Origin: an uncultured Caulobacteraceae bacterium
GTDB lineage: Bacteria; Pseudomonadota; Alphaproteobacteria; Caulobacterales; TH1-2
DNA: 24,042 nt
NCBI GenBank assembly: GCA_937967425.1
Contig: CALBST010000136.1
Coordinates: 1-24,042 of the forward strand
Direction of reading: 5' to 3'
A program made the translations under genes and the position numbers. Below, piece after piece: positions 7,278 to 14,988 of this stretch; the first letter of the stretch is position 1; each line of letters opens with the position of its first letter. The notes beneath the pieces are model-generated. The model saw only the letters and a list, made by a program, of their open reading frames with translations, was not told the origin of the DNA and did not search any database.

Positions 7278-7741
7278 CTGCGCCCTCCACCAGCGATCCT
7301 ATCCTCGAGCCGGCCAAGATCTGCGGCGTCGATCGCATCCTCGTTGAGGACATGGACGAGCATGCCAGCCGCATCGGTCTCGACCACAGCCATGCCTGGC
7401 GTCGCGCTAATCATGTTTGCGAACGAGGCGCGCTCGGCCACGCTATCTGCGCGCGAACGCACGCGCACCAGAGCCGGTTTCATCGTGACATCAGCCGAAA
7501 TCGCCGCGCGCAAGGTCGCAACCGTTCCGCGCATCACAGCGCCGGCGCGCGCAACGTTCAGCGCCAGCAAGCGCGGCGCACGAATGAAGGCGCGGCTGGC
7601 GCCGCCGAAGCGAAGCCCAACGATGACGCAAGCCACCACGGCAACGCCCGCAATCACCCAGTCTTGTGGAGAACTCGCGCGTTGCGTGACCAATATCCAC
7701 AGGACCAACAAGCCACTCAGCAAAGCTGCGGCGTGAAGCAT
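7274..7741 (-). CDS. mrpE: MrpE/MnhE antiporter subunit E
   Basis: A 155-residue protein: two N-terminal helices (about residues 3-20 and 28-45), then a cytoplasmic domain with NMISATPGMAVVETDAAGM (about 103-121) and HVLNEDAID, the hallmarks of MnhE. First gene of the antiporter cluster proper. I choose the ATG at 7739-7741 because it has a strong GGAGG seven to eight bases upstream; an upstream in-frame start would add eight residues with no ribosome site. The gap to the DUF2336 gene upstream is 86 bases, so co-transcription with it is possible. Confidence 0.93.
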   Translation of the reverse strand: MLHAAALLSGLLVLWILVTQRASSPQDWVIAGVAVVACVIVGLRFGGASRAFIRAPRLLALNVARAGAVMRGTVATLRAAISADVTMKPALVRVRSRADSVAERASFANMISATPGMAVVETDAAGMLVHVLNEDAIDAADLGRLEDRIAGGGRR

Positions 7742-7827
7742 TTGTGAGCCTCCCCGCGCCGCCATCGCGCGGCGCCAAGGCTTAACGCCGCCCTCTCGGA
7801 TTCGCCAGATTTAACGGCGGTTCAGGC

Positions 7828-9048
7828 TTAGCCGTTACGCCCAAACAACAGCGCGGCGTTGCGACGCGCCAACGACAATTCGAGCACGTCGTTGCCATAG
7901 GTTTCTTGCTGAATTCCAGCAGCGTCGGCGGTGAATGACCAATTCCAATACCGCAAAACCGTCTGCGCCTTCGCCGTCGCCAATGTGTCAAACACATAGA
8001 CCGCGCGGCCGAGCGAATTGTCCGTTGTATCCGGATCACCGTTTGGGCGGCGCAACGCTCGCCACAGCGCAATCATCAACGGACGCTTCAGGCCAACCGC
8101 TTTGCAGAACACGCCAATCGCTTCGCCGCCCGCGTCGGCGAATATCTGAGCGGCGGTGGTAGGTTTGACGCCGGCCAAGTGCGCGATCTCGTGGAGGAGC
8201 GCGCGATCCAGCCCGCCTTCTGCGGCGGCAAGCGCGCCTTCCAGCGACTTGTAGGGACTCTTCGCCGCCGCCGCGCGATTGCGCTGCCGGCGCTCGATCA
8301 CTTGCAAGGTCTTGCGCGTGTCGGCGTCAGCCCAACCCTCCGCCGCTGCGAGCTTGAAAACCTCCCCGAGCTCCTGGATCAGCACCTGACGATCGACCGC
8401 GAAACGGCGAAGGATTTGCAGCCGCGCCTCGTAGCCGGCCCACCAAAACAGCACGAGCGCCTGCGTCGGCTTCAGTTCTGGACGCGGAACAAGCAACGCC
8501 GGCAGGCTCGGCGCCTGACGCGATTTCGCAACCACCAGATCGACGCCCTGTGTCGACAGCCGCGATGTCGGATTGCGCAACACAGCTTCCATCGCCGCGA
8601 TGTCGCCCGTCTGAAAGATGCTGTCGGTGATCGGCTCGCTGAGCCCGCGCCGCTTGGCGATCGCCAGCCAGTGCCAACTCACGCCCGCGCGCACGGTTGC
8701 GATCAGATCGGCATCGTCGAAACCGGCGCCATGCTCCAGCAGCGGCTGCGCGACACTGATCTCGTCGCGCGCCAAATACCGCAGCAACGCCTTCGGCGCA
8801 TCGTTCACGCGCGCCAGCCCCTGTGCGCACCGTCGCCGCAGCTCGACATTGCTGGTCCGCAACAAGTCGACGAGAATATCGGCCGCCAGCTGGCGCTCAT
8901 AAGACGGCAACCGCGTCTCGGGCCATGACACGATCTCGCACAGACGCTGCACCAACGCGTGGCGCGCACGCGGCGTGTGCTGCTGGGTAAGTTCCAGCGG
9001 CTGCGGTGGGTCCGAAAGATCGGCCCGAGGCTGATTCGGCAGCGCCAT
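7828..9048 (-). CDS. DUF2336 domain-containing helical-repeat protein
   Basis: A soluble 406-residue, almost all-helical protein, matching the alphaproteobacterial DUF2336 family of unknown function. Typical features are RQLAADILVDLLRTSNVELR, repeated blocks ending ARDEISVAQPLLEH and VRAGVSWHWLAIAKRRGLSE, and the late TTAAQIFADAGGEAIGVFCK. No signal peptide or membrane helix. I prefer the ATG at 9046-9048; a GTG 16 codons upstream (9094-9096) would leave only 39 bases before the divergent MFS start. The gene reads towards mrpE 86 bases away, so the two may share a transcript; a functional link is not established. Confidence 0.82.
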   Translation of the reverse strand: MALPNQPRADLSDPPQPLELTQQHTPRARHALVQRLCEIVSWPETRLPSYERQLAADILVDLLRTSNVELRRRCAQGLARVNDAPKALLRYLARDEISVAQPLLEHGAGFDDADLIATVRAGVSWHWLAIAKRRGLSEPITDSIFQTGDIAAMEAVLRNPTSRLSTQGVDLVVAKSRQAPSLPALLVPRPELKPTQALVLFWWAGYEARLQILRRFAVDRQVLIQELGEVFKLAAAEGWADADTRKTLQVIERRQRNRAAAAKSPYKSLEGALAAAEGGLDRALLHEIAHLAGVKPTTAAQIFADAGGEAIGVFCKAVGLKRPLMIALWRALRRPNGDPDTTDNSLGRAVYVFDTLATAKAQTVLRYWNWSFTADAAGIQQETYGNDVLELSLARRNAALLFGRNG

Positions 9049-9135
9049 CACACCAGCCAGCACGCCGCGCGTTAAGCTCGCGTCAACAACCTGCACACTG
9101 GACCCGCGCCACCGCGCCGACTATGGCAAAAGCCC

Positions 9136-10437
9136 ATGGAGCCAGGGGCGGACCACGGGCGCAAACCCGGTTTGGGCATACTGTCCGAACTCAACCTCTA
9201 TTACGCGCTCGTCGCCTGCTACTTCTTCGCGTTCGGGATGCAGTTCGTCCTGTATCCGTCGCTCGTTGCATTTGTGCTCACTGCGACGCCGGCCGGCATT
9301 GGCCTCGCACAATCGGCGCTGTCCGCGCCGATGTTCTGCCTTCTGCTGTTCGGCGGCCTGCTGGCCGAACGCGCGCGCGCCGGCACGACGCTTGCGAAAC
9401 TCAATCTCGCATTCGCGTTCATGAGCCTGGCGCTCTGCGGCGTCGTCGCGTCCGGGGCGCTGACCTACGAATTGCTCATCGGCTACGCCATCATCGTCGG
9501 CTGTTGCGCGGCGTTCATGATGCCCGTCCGCGATGCGGCGCTAAACGGCATCGTCGCCCGCGAAGCAGAGCTGGGTAAACACACCCCGATCGCCACCGCC
9601 GCCGCCGTCACCACCGCCGTTCAGATCGGCGCACAGATTGCCGGCATCCTGGCCGCGCGCTTCGCCGGCTCCAATCCCGCCCCGTATCTGGCGCTCCAGG
9701 CGCTGGCCCTCGCGGCGGGCGCCGTCATCTGCCTCGGCCTGCAAGCGCCGAAGCCGCACGGCCACGAACGAACCCTCCAAGGCGCGCTGCGCGATTTGCG
9801 CGAAGGCCTCGCCTATTCCTTCCGCGATCCGGTCATGTCGCCGATGCTGATCTCGGCCGCTTATGTGGGCGTCTTCGTCATTGGATCGTTCCAAGTTCTG
9901 TTTCCGCTTATTGTGCGTGAGTATTACGGCGATGATCCGCGCGCCCAGGCCAGCCAGCTCGGCACATTGTTCGCCCTGTTTTGGGGCGCTTCGTTTGTCT
10001 CGGCGGTTGTGCTCAGCCGCTTGAAGCCGCTCATCCAGCCTGGCCGCGCGCTCATCGTCTCACATCTCATCGGCGCGGCGGCGCTGTTCACATTCGGCTT
10101 TCACAAGCCGTTCGTGCTGTTCGCTCTTGTCGTCGTGATTTGGGGTTTGGTTGCCGGCGTCGCCATTTCAACGAGCCGCACCATCGTCCAGGGCGCGGCC
10201 GGTCAGCGTTATCTTGGCCGCGTGCTCGCCGTCTATTCGATGGGCTTCATGGGCGGCGCGCCGGTCGGCTCGGCGCTGGTCGGTTTTGCCGCCGGCGAAT
10301 TTGGTCCGCGCGCCGCCGCCTTTGCACCGGCGATCGGTCTTGCCATCGCCGCCATCGCGCTGGCGGTGTTCACGCCGCTCTGGCGCTACGCGCCGGTTCA
10401 GGCGCAAAGCGGCGCCGCAGAAAGCGAAACGCGCTAG
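9136..10437 (+). CDS. MFS transporter, EntS/MFS_3-type exporter
   Basis: A 433-residue protein with about 12 transmembrane helices in two halves. The element MMPVRDAALNGIVAREAELG (about residues 129-148) and the central loop ALRDLREGLAYSFRDPVM (about 217-234) are characteristic of the MFS_3 group, which includes the enterobactin exporter EntS and many drug or unknown-substrate exporters. The GRALIVSHLIG and QRYLGRVLAVYSMGFMGGAP segments in the second half also fit. The ATG at 9136 follows only a weak ribosome site; another ATG at 9123 is out of frame. Divergent from the DUF2336 gene, convergent with the secreted protein gene. Substrate unknown. Confidence 0.88.
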   Translation: MEPGADHGRKPGLGILSELNLYYALVACYFFAFGMQFVLYPSLVAFVLTATPAGIGLAQSALSAPMFCLLLFGGLLAERARAGTTLAKLNLAFAFMSLALCGVVASGALTYELLIGYAIIVGCCAAFMMPVRDAALNGIVAREAELGKHTPIATAAAVTTAVQIGAQIAGILAARFAGSNPAPYLALQALALAAGAVICLGLQAPKPHGHERTLQGALRDLREGLAYSFRDPVMSPMLISAAYVGVFVIGSFQVLFPLIVREYYGDDPRAQASQLGTLFALFWGASFVSAVVLSRLKPLIQPGRALIVSHLIGAAALFTFGFHKPFVLFALVVVIWGLVAGVAISTSRTIVQGAAGQRYLGRVLAVYSMGFMGGAPVGSALVGFAAGEFGPRAAAFAPAIGLAIAAIALAVFTPLWRYAPVQAQSGAAESETR

Positions 10438-10455
10438 CCTTTCGGCCAGCGCGTT
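10428..10455. terminator. Stem-loop between convergent genes
   Basis: A 12-bp stem with one mismatch (AACGCGCTAGCC against GGCCAGCGCGTT) and a TTTC loop. The TAG stop of the MFS gene is inside the left arm. No proper T-run follows on either strand, but a strong stem in the 42-base gap between convergent genes is a reasonable bidirectional transcript end. Confidence 0.5.
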
Positions 10456-10479
10456 CAGCGCCTCGACTTGGGTCTCGGA

Positions 10480-10854
10480 TCAGTTGGTGATGCTGCCGCG
10501 CTCGCGGCGGCCGCCTGTTGAACCACGCGCGCTGTATTCGGCGTTCTCTTCCGTGAAGCGCGTGATCGTCGTGTTGGTTTCAGCGATGCCCGCATTGTGC
10601 GCGTTCGCCGCCGCTTGCGCTTGCGCTTGAAGCTGCTGCGCCGCCGCGTTGCAGGCGGCAAGCTCAGCCTCGCGCGTGGTGCGCCACGCCGCCAAGGCTT
10701 CGCGCGCTTGCGTCATCTGCGTGTTCGTCGCGTTGGCGCCATCCGGGATGGCCGGCGGTGCGGTGAAACTGCATTGCGCGGGCAGACTCGTCTGGGCCAG
10801 GGCCGGCGCCGCCATCAACATCAGCGCGGCGGTCGCGCCGAACAGAACTTTCAT
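10480..10854 (-). CDS. Small secreted Ala-rich hypothetical protein
   Basis: A 124-residue protein with a clear Sec signal peptide (MKVLFGATAALMLMAAPALA, cleavage before Gln21). The mature part has one Cys near its start (AQCSF), a predicted helix/coiled coil rich in Ala, Gln and Glu (about residues 55-105) with a second Cys (ELAACNAAA), and a basic Gly/Arg/Ser tail. The ATG at 10852-10854 lies nine bases after GGAG; another ATG two codons upstream is too close to it. No family recognised. Probably periplasmic. It lies downstream of the tonB genes, 107 bases from tonB1, on the same strand. Confidence 0.72.
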   Translation of the reverse strand: MKVLFGATAALMLMAAPALAQTSLPAQCSFTAPPAIPDGANATNTQMTQAREALAAWRTTREAELAACNAAAQQLQAQAQAAANAHNAGIAETNTTITRFTEENAEYSARGSTGGRRERGSITN

Positions 10855-10961
10855 CGTCATTTTCTCCAGTCCAGAACGCGTGGTTCTATCCCTCAGTCGC
10901 GGCATTTGCGAGCCAATCACGGCTAAAATGCGGAGACGGCTCTCGTAATTCTCCACCCGGG

Positions 10962-11549
10962 CTAGCGGACTTCGAAGGGAACCCGCATACGATAGCGGCC
11001 CTCCACCGCCCGCCCATCACGCATGGCCGGGACCATCCGGTAATCGCGGGATATCCGCAGCGCCGCATCGCCAAAGCCCCATCCAATAGGCGTTTCGGAG
11101 AGCACCGAACAATGCAGAGCCCCGTTTAAATCGACGAGGCAATCCAACGACACGACGCCCGGCAGTTCTCGCGCCAGCGCCCGCGCCGGATAGTAGCGGG
11201 CGAGGTCGCGCGGCTGACGCAGCCATCGCGGATTTGTGATCTCTGACGGGCCCGGGAAGGCGATCGTCGTCGTTTGCGGCGGCGCGTCGGGCTCGAGCGG
11301 GGAGATTGGCGGCAGATCGAGCGCGCTCTCATCCCGCAGCGGCTGTTGCGGCGGCGGCGTCTCGCGCGGTCTCGGCGGCGGCGGCGGCGGCTCCGGCGGG
11401 CGCTCCAGCAGCGGCACGGAAATGATCGGCGCATCGGTGGTGCTCGCCTGCAGCGTAATCGACACGCTCAACGCACCAGCGACCAGGATTCCGAGCAATG
11501 CCGCCGAAGTCATGACCGAAGCCGCACGCACGCCAACCGTCTGCGTCAT
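10962..11549 (-). CDS. tonB: TonB-family energy transducer (tonB1, third of three)
   Basis: TonB transmits the ExbB-ExbD proton-motive energy to outer-membrane TonB-dependent receptors. This 195-residue protein has an N-terminal inner-membrane anchor (about residues 11-33), a proline-rich periplasmic linker (about 46-92) and a TonB C-terminal domain (about 103-195). The domain opens with EITNPRWL and the YYPARA element, and contains WGFGDAALRISRDYRM and RYRMRVPF at the end. Two cysteines, C137 and C147, sit on predicted neighbouring strands. The ATG (11547-11549) is preceded by AGGGAG at about nine bases; an upstream GTG would add 27 unsupported residues. The gap from tonB2 is 116 bases, so it may have its own regulation. 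Confidence 0.85.
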   Translation of the reverse strand: MTQTVGVRAASVMTSAALLGILVAGALSVSITLQASTTDAPIISVPLLERPPEPPPPPPRPRETPPPQQPLRDESALDLPPISPLEPDAPPQTTTIAFPGPSEITNPRWLRQPRDLARYYPARALARELPGVVSLDCLVDLNGALHCSVLSETPIGWGFGDAALRISRDYRMVPAMRDGRAVEGRYRMRVPFEVR

Positions 11550-11665
11550 ATCTTGCACTCCCTGCTCGACATCCGGTCTCGCGCCGGGTTGAGATGAGCG
11601 TGCGCGCGTTTGTGCACGGCCGATATTCACACGCGCGCGACTACGATCACGCTTGCGCGATTGAC

Positions 11666-12256
11666 TCAGCCTCCCGGCGAAAACGGCACAACCATGCGAT
11701 AACGCGCCGGCGCCGGCGCGCCATTGCGTGTGGGCGGGCGCATAATATGCGCGCCCGCAATGCGAAGCGCCGCATCGCCAAACCCGCGGCCCTCCGGTGT
11801 TTCAGAGACAATGGCGCAGTCCAAGCGGCCATTGAGACCGACATCGCAATCGAGCACCACCTCTCCGGCAATATCCTGCATGAACGCCTCGCGCGGATAG
11901 AAGCGCTCCGGATTGCGCGGCCGCTCGAGCCAAACGGGATCAGTGATGACGATGGGTTCGATGATCGCCGGCGACTCCGGGGCGGGCGTTGGCGCGGGCG
12001 TGGTTTCGGGCGGCTCTGACTCGCGAGGCGAAGCCGGCGGTTGCGCCCGCGGCGGCTGCGGCTGAGGCGGGCGCGCGATCTCGCTCAACACGACGCGCGG
12101 CGCCTCCGGCTCCGGCTGGGGCGGCGCGTAGCGCAGCGCCGCAACTGCGAGCAGCACGGCCGCCGCAAGTCCGGCGGACGCCGCAAACGACACAAGCCGC
12201 ACGACCCTCAAGGATCGCGCGGCTTGCTCTGGCGTTGGATTCACGCCGTCGTTCAT
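11666..12256 (-). CDS. tonB: TonB-family energy transducer (tonB2, second of three)
   Basis: A 196-residue TonB paralogue: cytoplasmic N-terminus of about 18 residues, membrane helix (about 20-42), Pro/Glu/Ala-rich linker (about 45-100) and C-terminal TonB domain from VITDPVWLERP. It has FYPREA, a Cys pair C137/C147 (VLDCDVGLNGRLDCAIVSE) and GRGFGDAALRIAG. The linker contains fewer continuous prolines than tonB3. It starts 44 bases after tonB3 ends and has no strong ribosome site, so expression may rely on read-through from upstream. Likely serves a different receptor set, but this is inference. Confidence 0.84.
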   Translation of the reverse strand: MNDGVNPTPEQAARSLRVVRLVSFAASAGLAAAVLLAVAALRYAPPQPEPEAPRVVLSEIARPPQPQPPRAQPPASPRESEPPETTPAPTPAPESPAIIEPIVITDPVWLERPRNPERFYPREAFMQDIAGEVVLDCDVGLNGRLDCAIVSETPEGRGFGDAALRIAGAHIMRPPTRNGAPAPARYRMVVPFSPGG

Positions 12257-12300
12257 TGCGCGGTCTTAGCAGCGTCGCCGCTGCGCAGACAGCGCCGCTG

Positions 12301-12894
12301 TTAGTCTGGCAGCACCCACCGGATGGTCCGGCGAATACGGCCGCCCGAGGTGGCAGCGCCATCACGCGTCGCCGGAGCGATGCGGAAGTGGCGCGACACC
12401 CGAAGCGTCGCTTCACCGAAGCCGTAGCCCGGCGGATCTTCAGCCGTAACCGTGCAGTTCAAGCGGCCGTCCGCGTTGACGATGCATTCGATCGTCGCGC
12501 GGCCTTCTACTTCCCGCTCCTGCGCGCGCTCTGGATAATAGCGCGAGAAGTCGCGGGCGTTCGGCTGCTCGAGCCACACCGGGTTGGTGATGACCGAAGG
12601 CGTCGGCGGCGCCGGCGGCGGGTCAACCGCAACCGGGATCGGCGTCGGCGTCGGCGGCGCGGACAAATCCGGCGGCGGCACGCGCTGCTCAGGCGGCGGC
12701 GGCGGCGGCGGACGATCCGGCGGCGGCGGCGGAGGCGGAGGCGGCTTTTCCTCTTCCTCGATTTCCACCTTCACCGCGTCCTGATCCTCGAAGAGATCGG
12801 TTATCGCGCTGAAGCGCTGCGTGACCGCGAGGTACACGAGGGTCAAGCAGATAGTCGCTGCCAGGCCCAGTGAGAAAAGGCGAAGACCTACCAT
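12301..12894 (-). CDS. tonB: TonB-family energy transducer (tonB3, first of three)
   Basis: A 197-residue TonB paralogue directly behind exbD2 (4-base gap), so the one most likely to work with this ExbBD. N-terminal anchor about residues 4-24, then an acidic patch EIEEEEK and two long proline runs (about 51-68), followed by more Pro/Thr repeats to about residue 100. The TonB domain begins VITNPVWLEQP, then SRYYPERA, the Cys pair C137/C147 (TIECIVNADGRLNCTVTAE), GYGFGEATLRVSRHF and a basic C-terminus. The acidic-then-proline linker is typical for TonB spanning the periplasm. Start ATG at 12892-12894. Confidence 0.88.
   Translation of the reverse strand: MVGLRLFSLGLAATICLTLVYLAVTQRFSAITDLFEDQDAVKVEIEEEEKPPPPPPPPPDRPPPPPPPEQRVPPPDLSAPPTPTPIPVAVDPPPAPPTPSVITNPVWLEQPNARDFSRYYPERAQEREVEGRATIECIVNADGRLNCTVTAEDPPGYGFGEATLRVSRHFRIAPATRDGAATSGGRIRRTIRWVLPD
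12655..12765. repeat. Low-complexity proline-codon repeat within tonB3
   Basis: Imperfect runs of CCG/CCN codons (GGC/GGN on the plus strand) encode the polyproline linker of tonB3. This is compositional repetition inside a gene, liable to length change between strains, and not a separate element. Confidence 0.7.
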
Positions 12895-12898
12895 GATC

Positions 12899-13357
12899 TT
12901 AACCCTCGCTCGCTAGTTCAGCGAAGATACCGACTTTCACGAAGCCTTCTTCCTGAAGCCGGCTCATGACGTCGACGACGTTGCCATAAGCCGTGGTTTG
13001 ATCAGCGCGCACGAAGATGCGTGCTTCCGCGAAAATGTCCTGCGTATCGAGCGCCGGATTGTTGCGGATCGCATGCGTCAGCGTGACATCGCCGAGATTG
13101 GACATCTGCACGACCTCTTCGTCGACATAGATCGCCAAACCGGCCGGCGTCTCACGGATGCCAACGATTGTCGGGTTTAGGCCCTCCAATCGGATCGGCA
13201 CCGGGTTCGGCGGCGGCAGGTCGACGCGGATGTCGACGGTCGGGATCGGCGCCGTCACCATGAAGATGATCAGCAGCACGAGCAGAATGTCGATGAACGG
13301 GATGACGTTCGGTTCGGAAACCGGGCCGCCCTTGTTCCCACCTACTTTCGCACCCAT
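12899..13357 (-). CDS. exbD: ExbD/TolR-family biopolymer transport protein (exbD2)
   Basis: A 152-residue protein with a short cytoplasmic N-terminus, one membrane helix (about residues 18-38) containing the essential protonatable Asp23 in IPFIDILLVLLIIFM, and a periplasmic domain. ExbD couples proton flow through ExbB to TonB. The C-terminal RIFVRADQTTAYGNVVDVM element is the family's conserved strand-helix unit. A GGAGG lies six bases before the ATG (13355-13357); exbD1 ends only three bases upstream, so the two are co-transcribed. Two ExbD copies with one ExbB are common in alphaproteobacteria and related groups. Confidence 0.94.
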   Translation of the reverse strand: MGAKVGGNKGGPVSEPNVIPFIDILLVLLIIFMVTAPIPTVDIRVDLPPPNPVPIRLEGLNPTIVGIRETPAGLAIYVDEEVVQMSNLGDVTLTHAIRNNPALDTQDIFAEARIFVRADQTTAYGNVVDVMSRLQEEGFVKVGIFAELASEG

Positions 13358-13360
13358 GGG

Positions 13361-13819
13361 CTACCTCCGCCGATCTTCGGCGACGAGGCCGATCTTGGTG
13401 AAGCCCTTGTCCTGCAGGCGGTTCATCACCCGCACGACGTCCCGGTACGGAAGATCGGCGTTAGCGCGAATGTAGATGCGCTGATCCATGATCTCGAACT
13501 CATCGTTGGCGATTTGCGGAGAATTGGTCCGCACCGCCTCGTATGTCCGTTCGCCGAGCACGTTCAAATCAACCGCATCGTTCATCACGAACACGCCGTC
13601 AGACGTCACCGAGATCCAGGTCGGACGCGGCGGCCGTTGCGACGGCTGGATGCGCGCATCCGGCATCTCAACCTCGATGTCCACGCTCGAGATGGGCGCC
13701 GCGATCATGAAGATGATCAGCAGCACGAGCATGATGTCGATGAACGGGATCACGTTCGGATCCGCGGTCACCTCAAGGTTGCGGCTACTGCCGCCTCCAC
13801 TTGATACTTTACCCGCCAT
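13361..13819 (-). CDS. exbD: ExbD/TolR-family biopolymer transport protein (exbD1)
   Basis: A 152-residue ExbD, paralogous to the next gene and equal in length. The membrane helix (about residues 22-43) has Asp28 in IPFIDIMLVLLIIFM. The periplasmic part ends RIYIRANADLPYRDVVRVMN followed by KGFTKIGLVAEDRR, as usual for the family. GGAGG stands nine bases before the ATG (13817-13819). It differs from exbD2 in its Ser/Gly-rich N-terminus and in the mid-domain, suggesting the pair may form a heteromeric pore partner or serve different TonBs. Confidence 0.94.
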   Translation of the reverse strand: MAGKVSSGGGSSRNLEVTADPNVIPFIDIMLVLLIIFMIAAPISSVDIEVEMPDARIQPSQRPPRPTWISVTSDGVFVMNDAVDLNVLGERTYEAVRTNSPQIANDEFEIMDQRIYIRANADLPYRDVVRVMNRLQDKGFTKIGLVAEDRRR

Positions 13820-13848
13820 TGGGGTTGTCCTCCAACGCTAGGTAAAGC

Positions 13849-14700
13849 TCAACCGGCGCGACGATCCATGTCACGCGACACCAGCGCGATGAACTCAGAG
13901 GCGAAGTCGTCGAGCTTGGTGGCCTGCTTCGAGATTTGCTTGGCGGCGAAGTTGTAGATCAGCACCGCCGGGATAGCGGCGGCCAGACCAGCGGCAGTAG
14001 CGAGCAGAGCGCCGGCGATGCCAGGCGCAACGACCGCGAGCGACGTGGTTTGCGTCTTCGCGATACCGACGAACGCGACCATGATGCCCCAGACCGTACC
14101 GAACAGACCGATAAACGGAGCGTTGGCGCCGATCGAAGCCAAGAACGTCATCGAGGAGCCGAGGTCTTCAAGGTGCTCGTTCTGGCGGGTCGCCATCGCC
14201 GAGGCGACGCGCTGCATCGTGTGATCGCGGGCGTCGCGCATCGTGTAGAGGCCGAGGTCTTGCGTGCGGCGGACTTCCGCCATGCCGGCGTCGAACATCG
14301 ACTTGATGCCGGAGTTCGGCAGCTTGCGGACGATAGCTTCGGCTTCTTCAACCGAGTTGGCCTTGCGGAACGCAGAGAGGAAATCCTTCGTCTGCTTCGA
14401 GGCCTTACGCATGACGTAGATTTTTTCGAACAGCAGGGCGACGGCGTAGATCGCGCAGAGGCCCAGGATCACCATGACGCCCATTTCGACGCCGTTGAGG
14501 TGCTGCACCAGTTCGATCATCGACACTTCTTGAGCGCCGGACGCTTCGTTCATCGCTTCGGCGCCGCGCGCACGCGCAGCTTCCAGTTCCGAAGCGGACG
14601 GCGTGTTCGCCGGCGCCGGAGCGGCCGTGGCGTCCGGTGTCGTTCCAGCCGGAGCGGTAGTTTGCTGCGCGAACATCAGCAGCGAATTCATCAACGTCAT
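13849..14700 (-). CDS. exbB: ExbB/MotA/TolQ-family proton channel
   Basis: A 283-residue ExbB, the pentameric proton-channel component that energises TonB. It has an N-terminal Ala/Pro/Thr-rich extension (about residues 13-60), then TM1 (about 72-95), a long cytoplasmic region, TM2 around ANAPFIGLFGTVWGIMVAF and TM3 around APGIAGALLATAAGLAAAIP, where the conserved Thr/Ala-rich pore motif is seen. Such N-terminal extensions occur in many non-enteric ExbB proteins. Start ATG at 14698-14700. First gene of the exbB-exbD-exbD-tonB3-tonB2-tonB1 set; the upstream region is long and carries a promoter candidate. Confidence 0.95.
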   Translation of the reverse strand: MTLMNSLLMFAQQTTAPAGTTPDATAAPAPANTPSASELEAARARGAEAMNEASGAQEVSMIELVQHLNGVEMGVMVILGLCAIYAVALLFEKIYVMRKASKQTKDFLSAFRKANSVEEAEAIVRKLPNSGIKSMFDAGMAEVRRTQDLGLYTMRDARDHTMQRVASAMATRQNEHLEDLGSSMTFLASIGANAPFIGLFGTVWGIMVAFVGIAKTQTTSLAVVAPGIAGALLATAAGLAAAIPAVLIYNFAAKQISKQATKLDDFASEFIALVSRDMDRRAG

Positions 14701-14769
14701 GGTCTGCCCTTTGTGCCTGCCCTGAATTCTGAATTGGCGACCCCATCGCGCTCCTGCGTGCGCTTGGGA

Positions 14770-14781
14770 TCACCGCGGTGA
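14770..14781. promoter_or_regulatory. Perfect 12-base palindrome in the exbB leader
   Basis: TCACCGCGGTGA is a perfect palindrome, about 70 bases upstream of the exbB start and downstream of the promoter candidate. It could be a repressor site or a weak RNA stem. It does not resemble Fur or RirA sites as I know them. Chance occurrence in GC-rich DNA is possible. Confidence 0.25.
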
Positions 14782-14921
14782 GGATTTCTGCGTATTGTGG
14801 TGATTGGTTGCGCCTGGTTCGATCCTGTCCTGAACCCGGTCTTCGCATCCTCCCACCAAGCGCCACGCTGGGCCGCCGCAATCTGCGGTCTTCTTTCCCT
14901 GCGCCGGTTGGCGCTGGCGCC

Positions 14922-14950
14922 TAAATTTTCGGAAAGTGTGATCTTGTCAA
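14922..14950 (-). promoter_or_regulatory. Candidate sigma-70-type promoter for exbB
   Basis: Reading the minus strand, TTGACA (14950-14945) is a perfect -35 element. It is followed at a 17-base spacing by the weak -10-like AATTTA (14927-14922) in a locally AT-rich patch. It would give an exbB leader of about 215 bases. The -35 is convincing, the -10 is not. Confidence 0.38.
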
Positions 14951-14964
14951 CGTCTCCCACGCAG

Positions 14965-14988
14965 TGGGCGATCTTCTCAGACCGCCCA
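14965..14988. promoter_or_regulatory. Short inverted repeat near the divergent promoters
   Basis: TGGGCG and CGCCCA (6-base arms, 12-base spacer) lie just upstream of the exbB -35 candidate. This position suits an activator or repressor of exbB or bolA. Arms are short, so the chance of coincidence is considerable. Confidence 0.2.

Noticed and set aside
7780..7827. Possible terminator before mrpE (TTAACGCCG / TTAACGGCGG)
   Set aside because: It is mainly a near-direct repeat, with only a short imperfect stem and no T-run, so it does not convincingly end transcription.
12655..12765. GGC/CCG repeat tract as a CRISPR or satellite-like array
   Set aside because: It is the in-frame polyproline linker of tonB3, with no spacers or fixed repeat unit.
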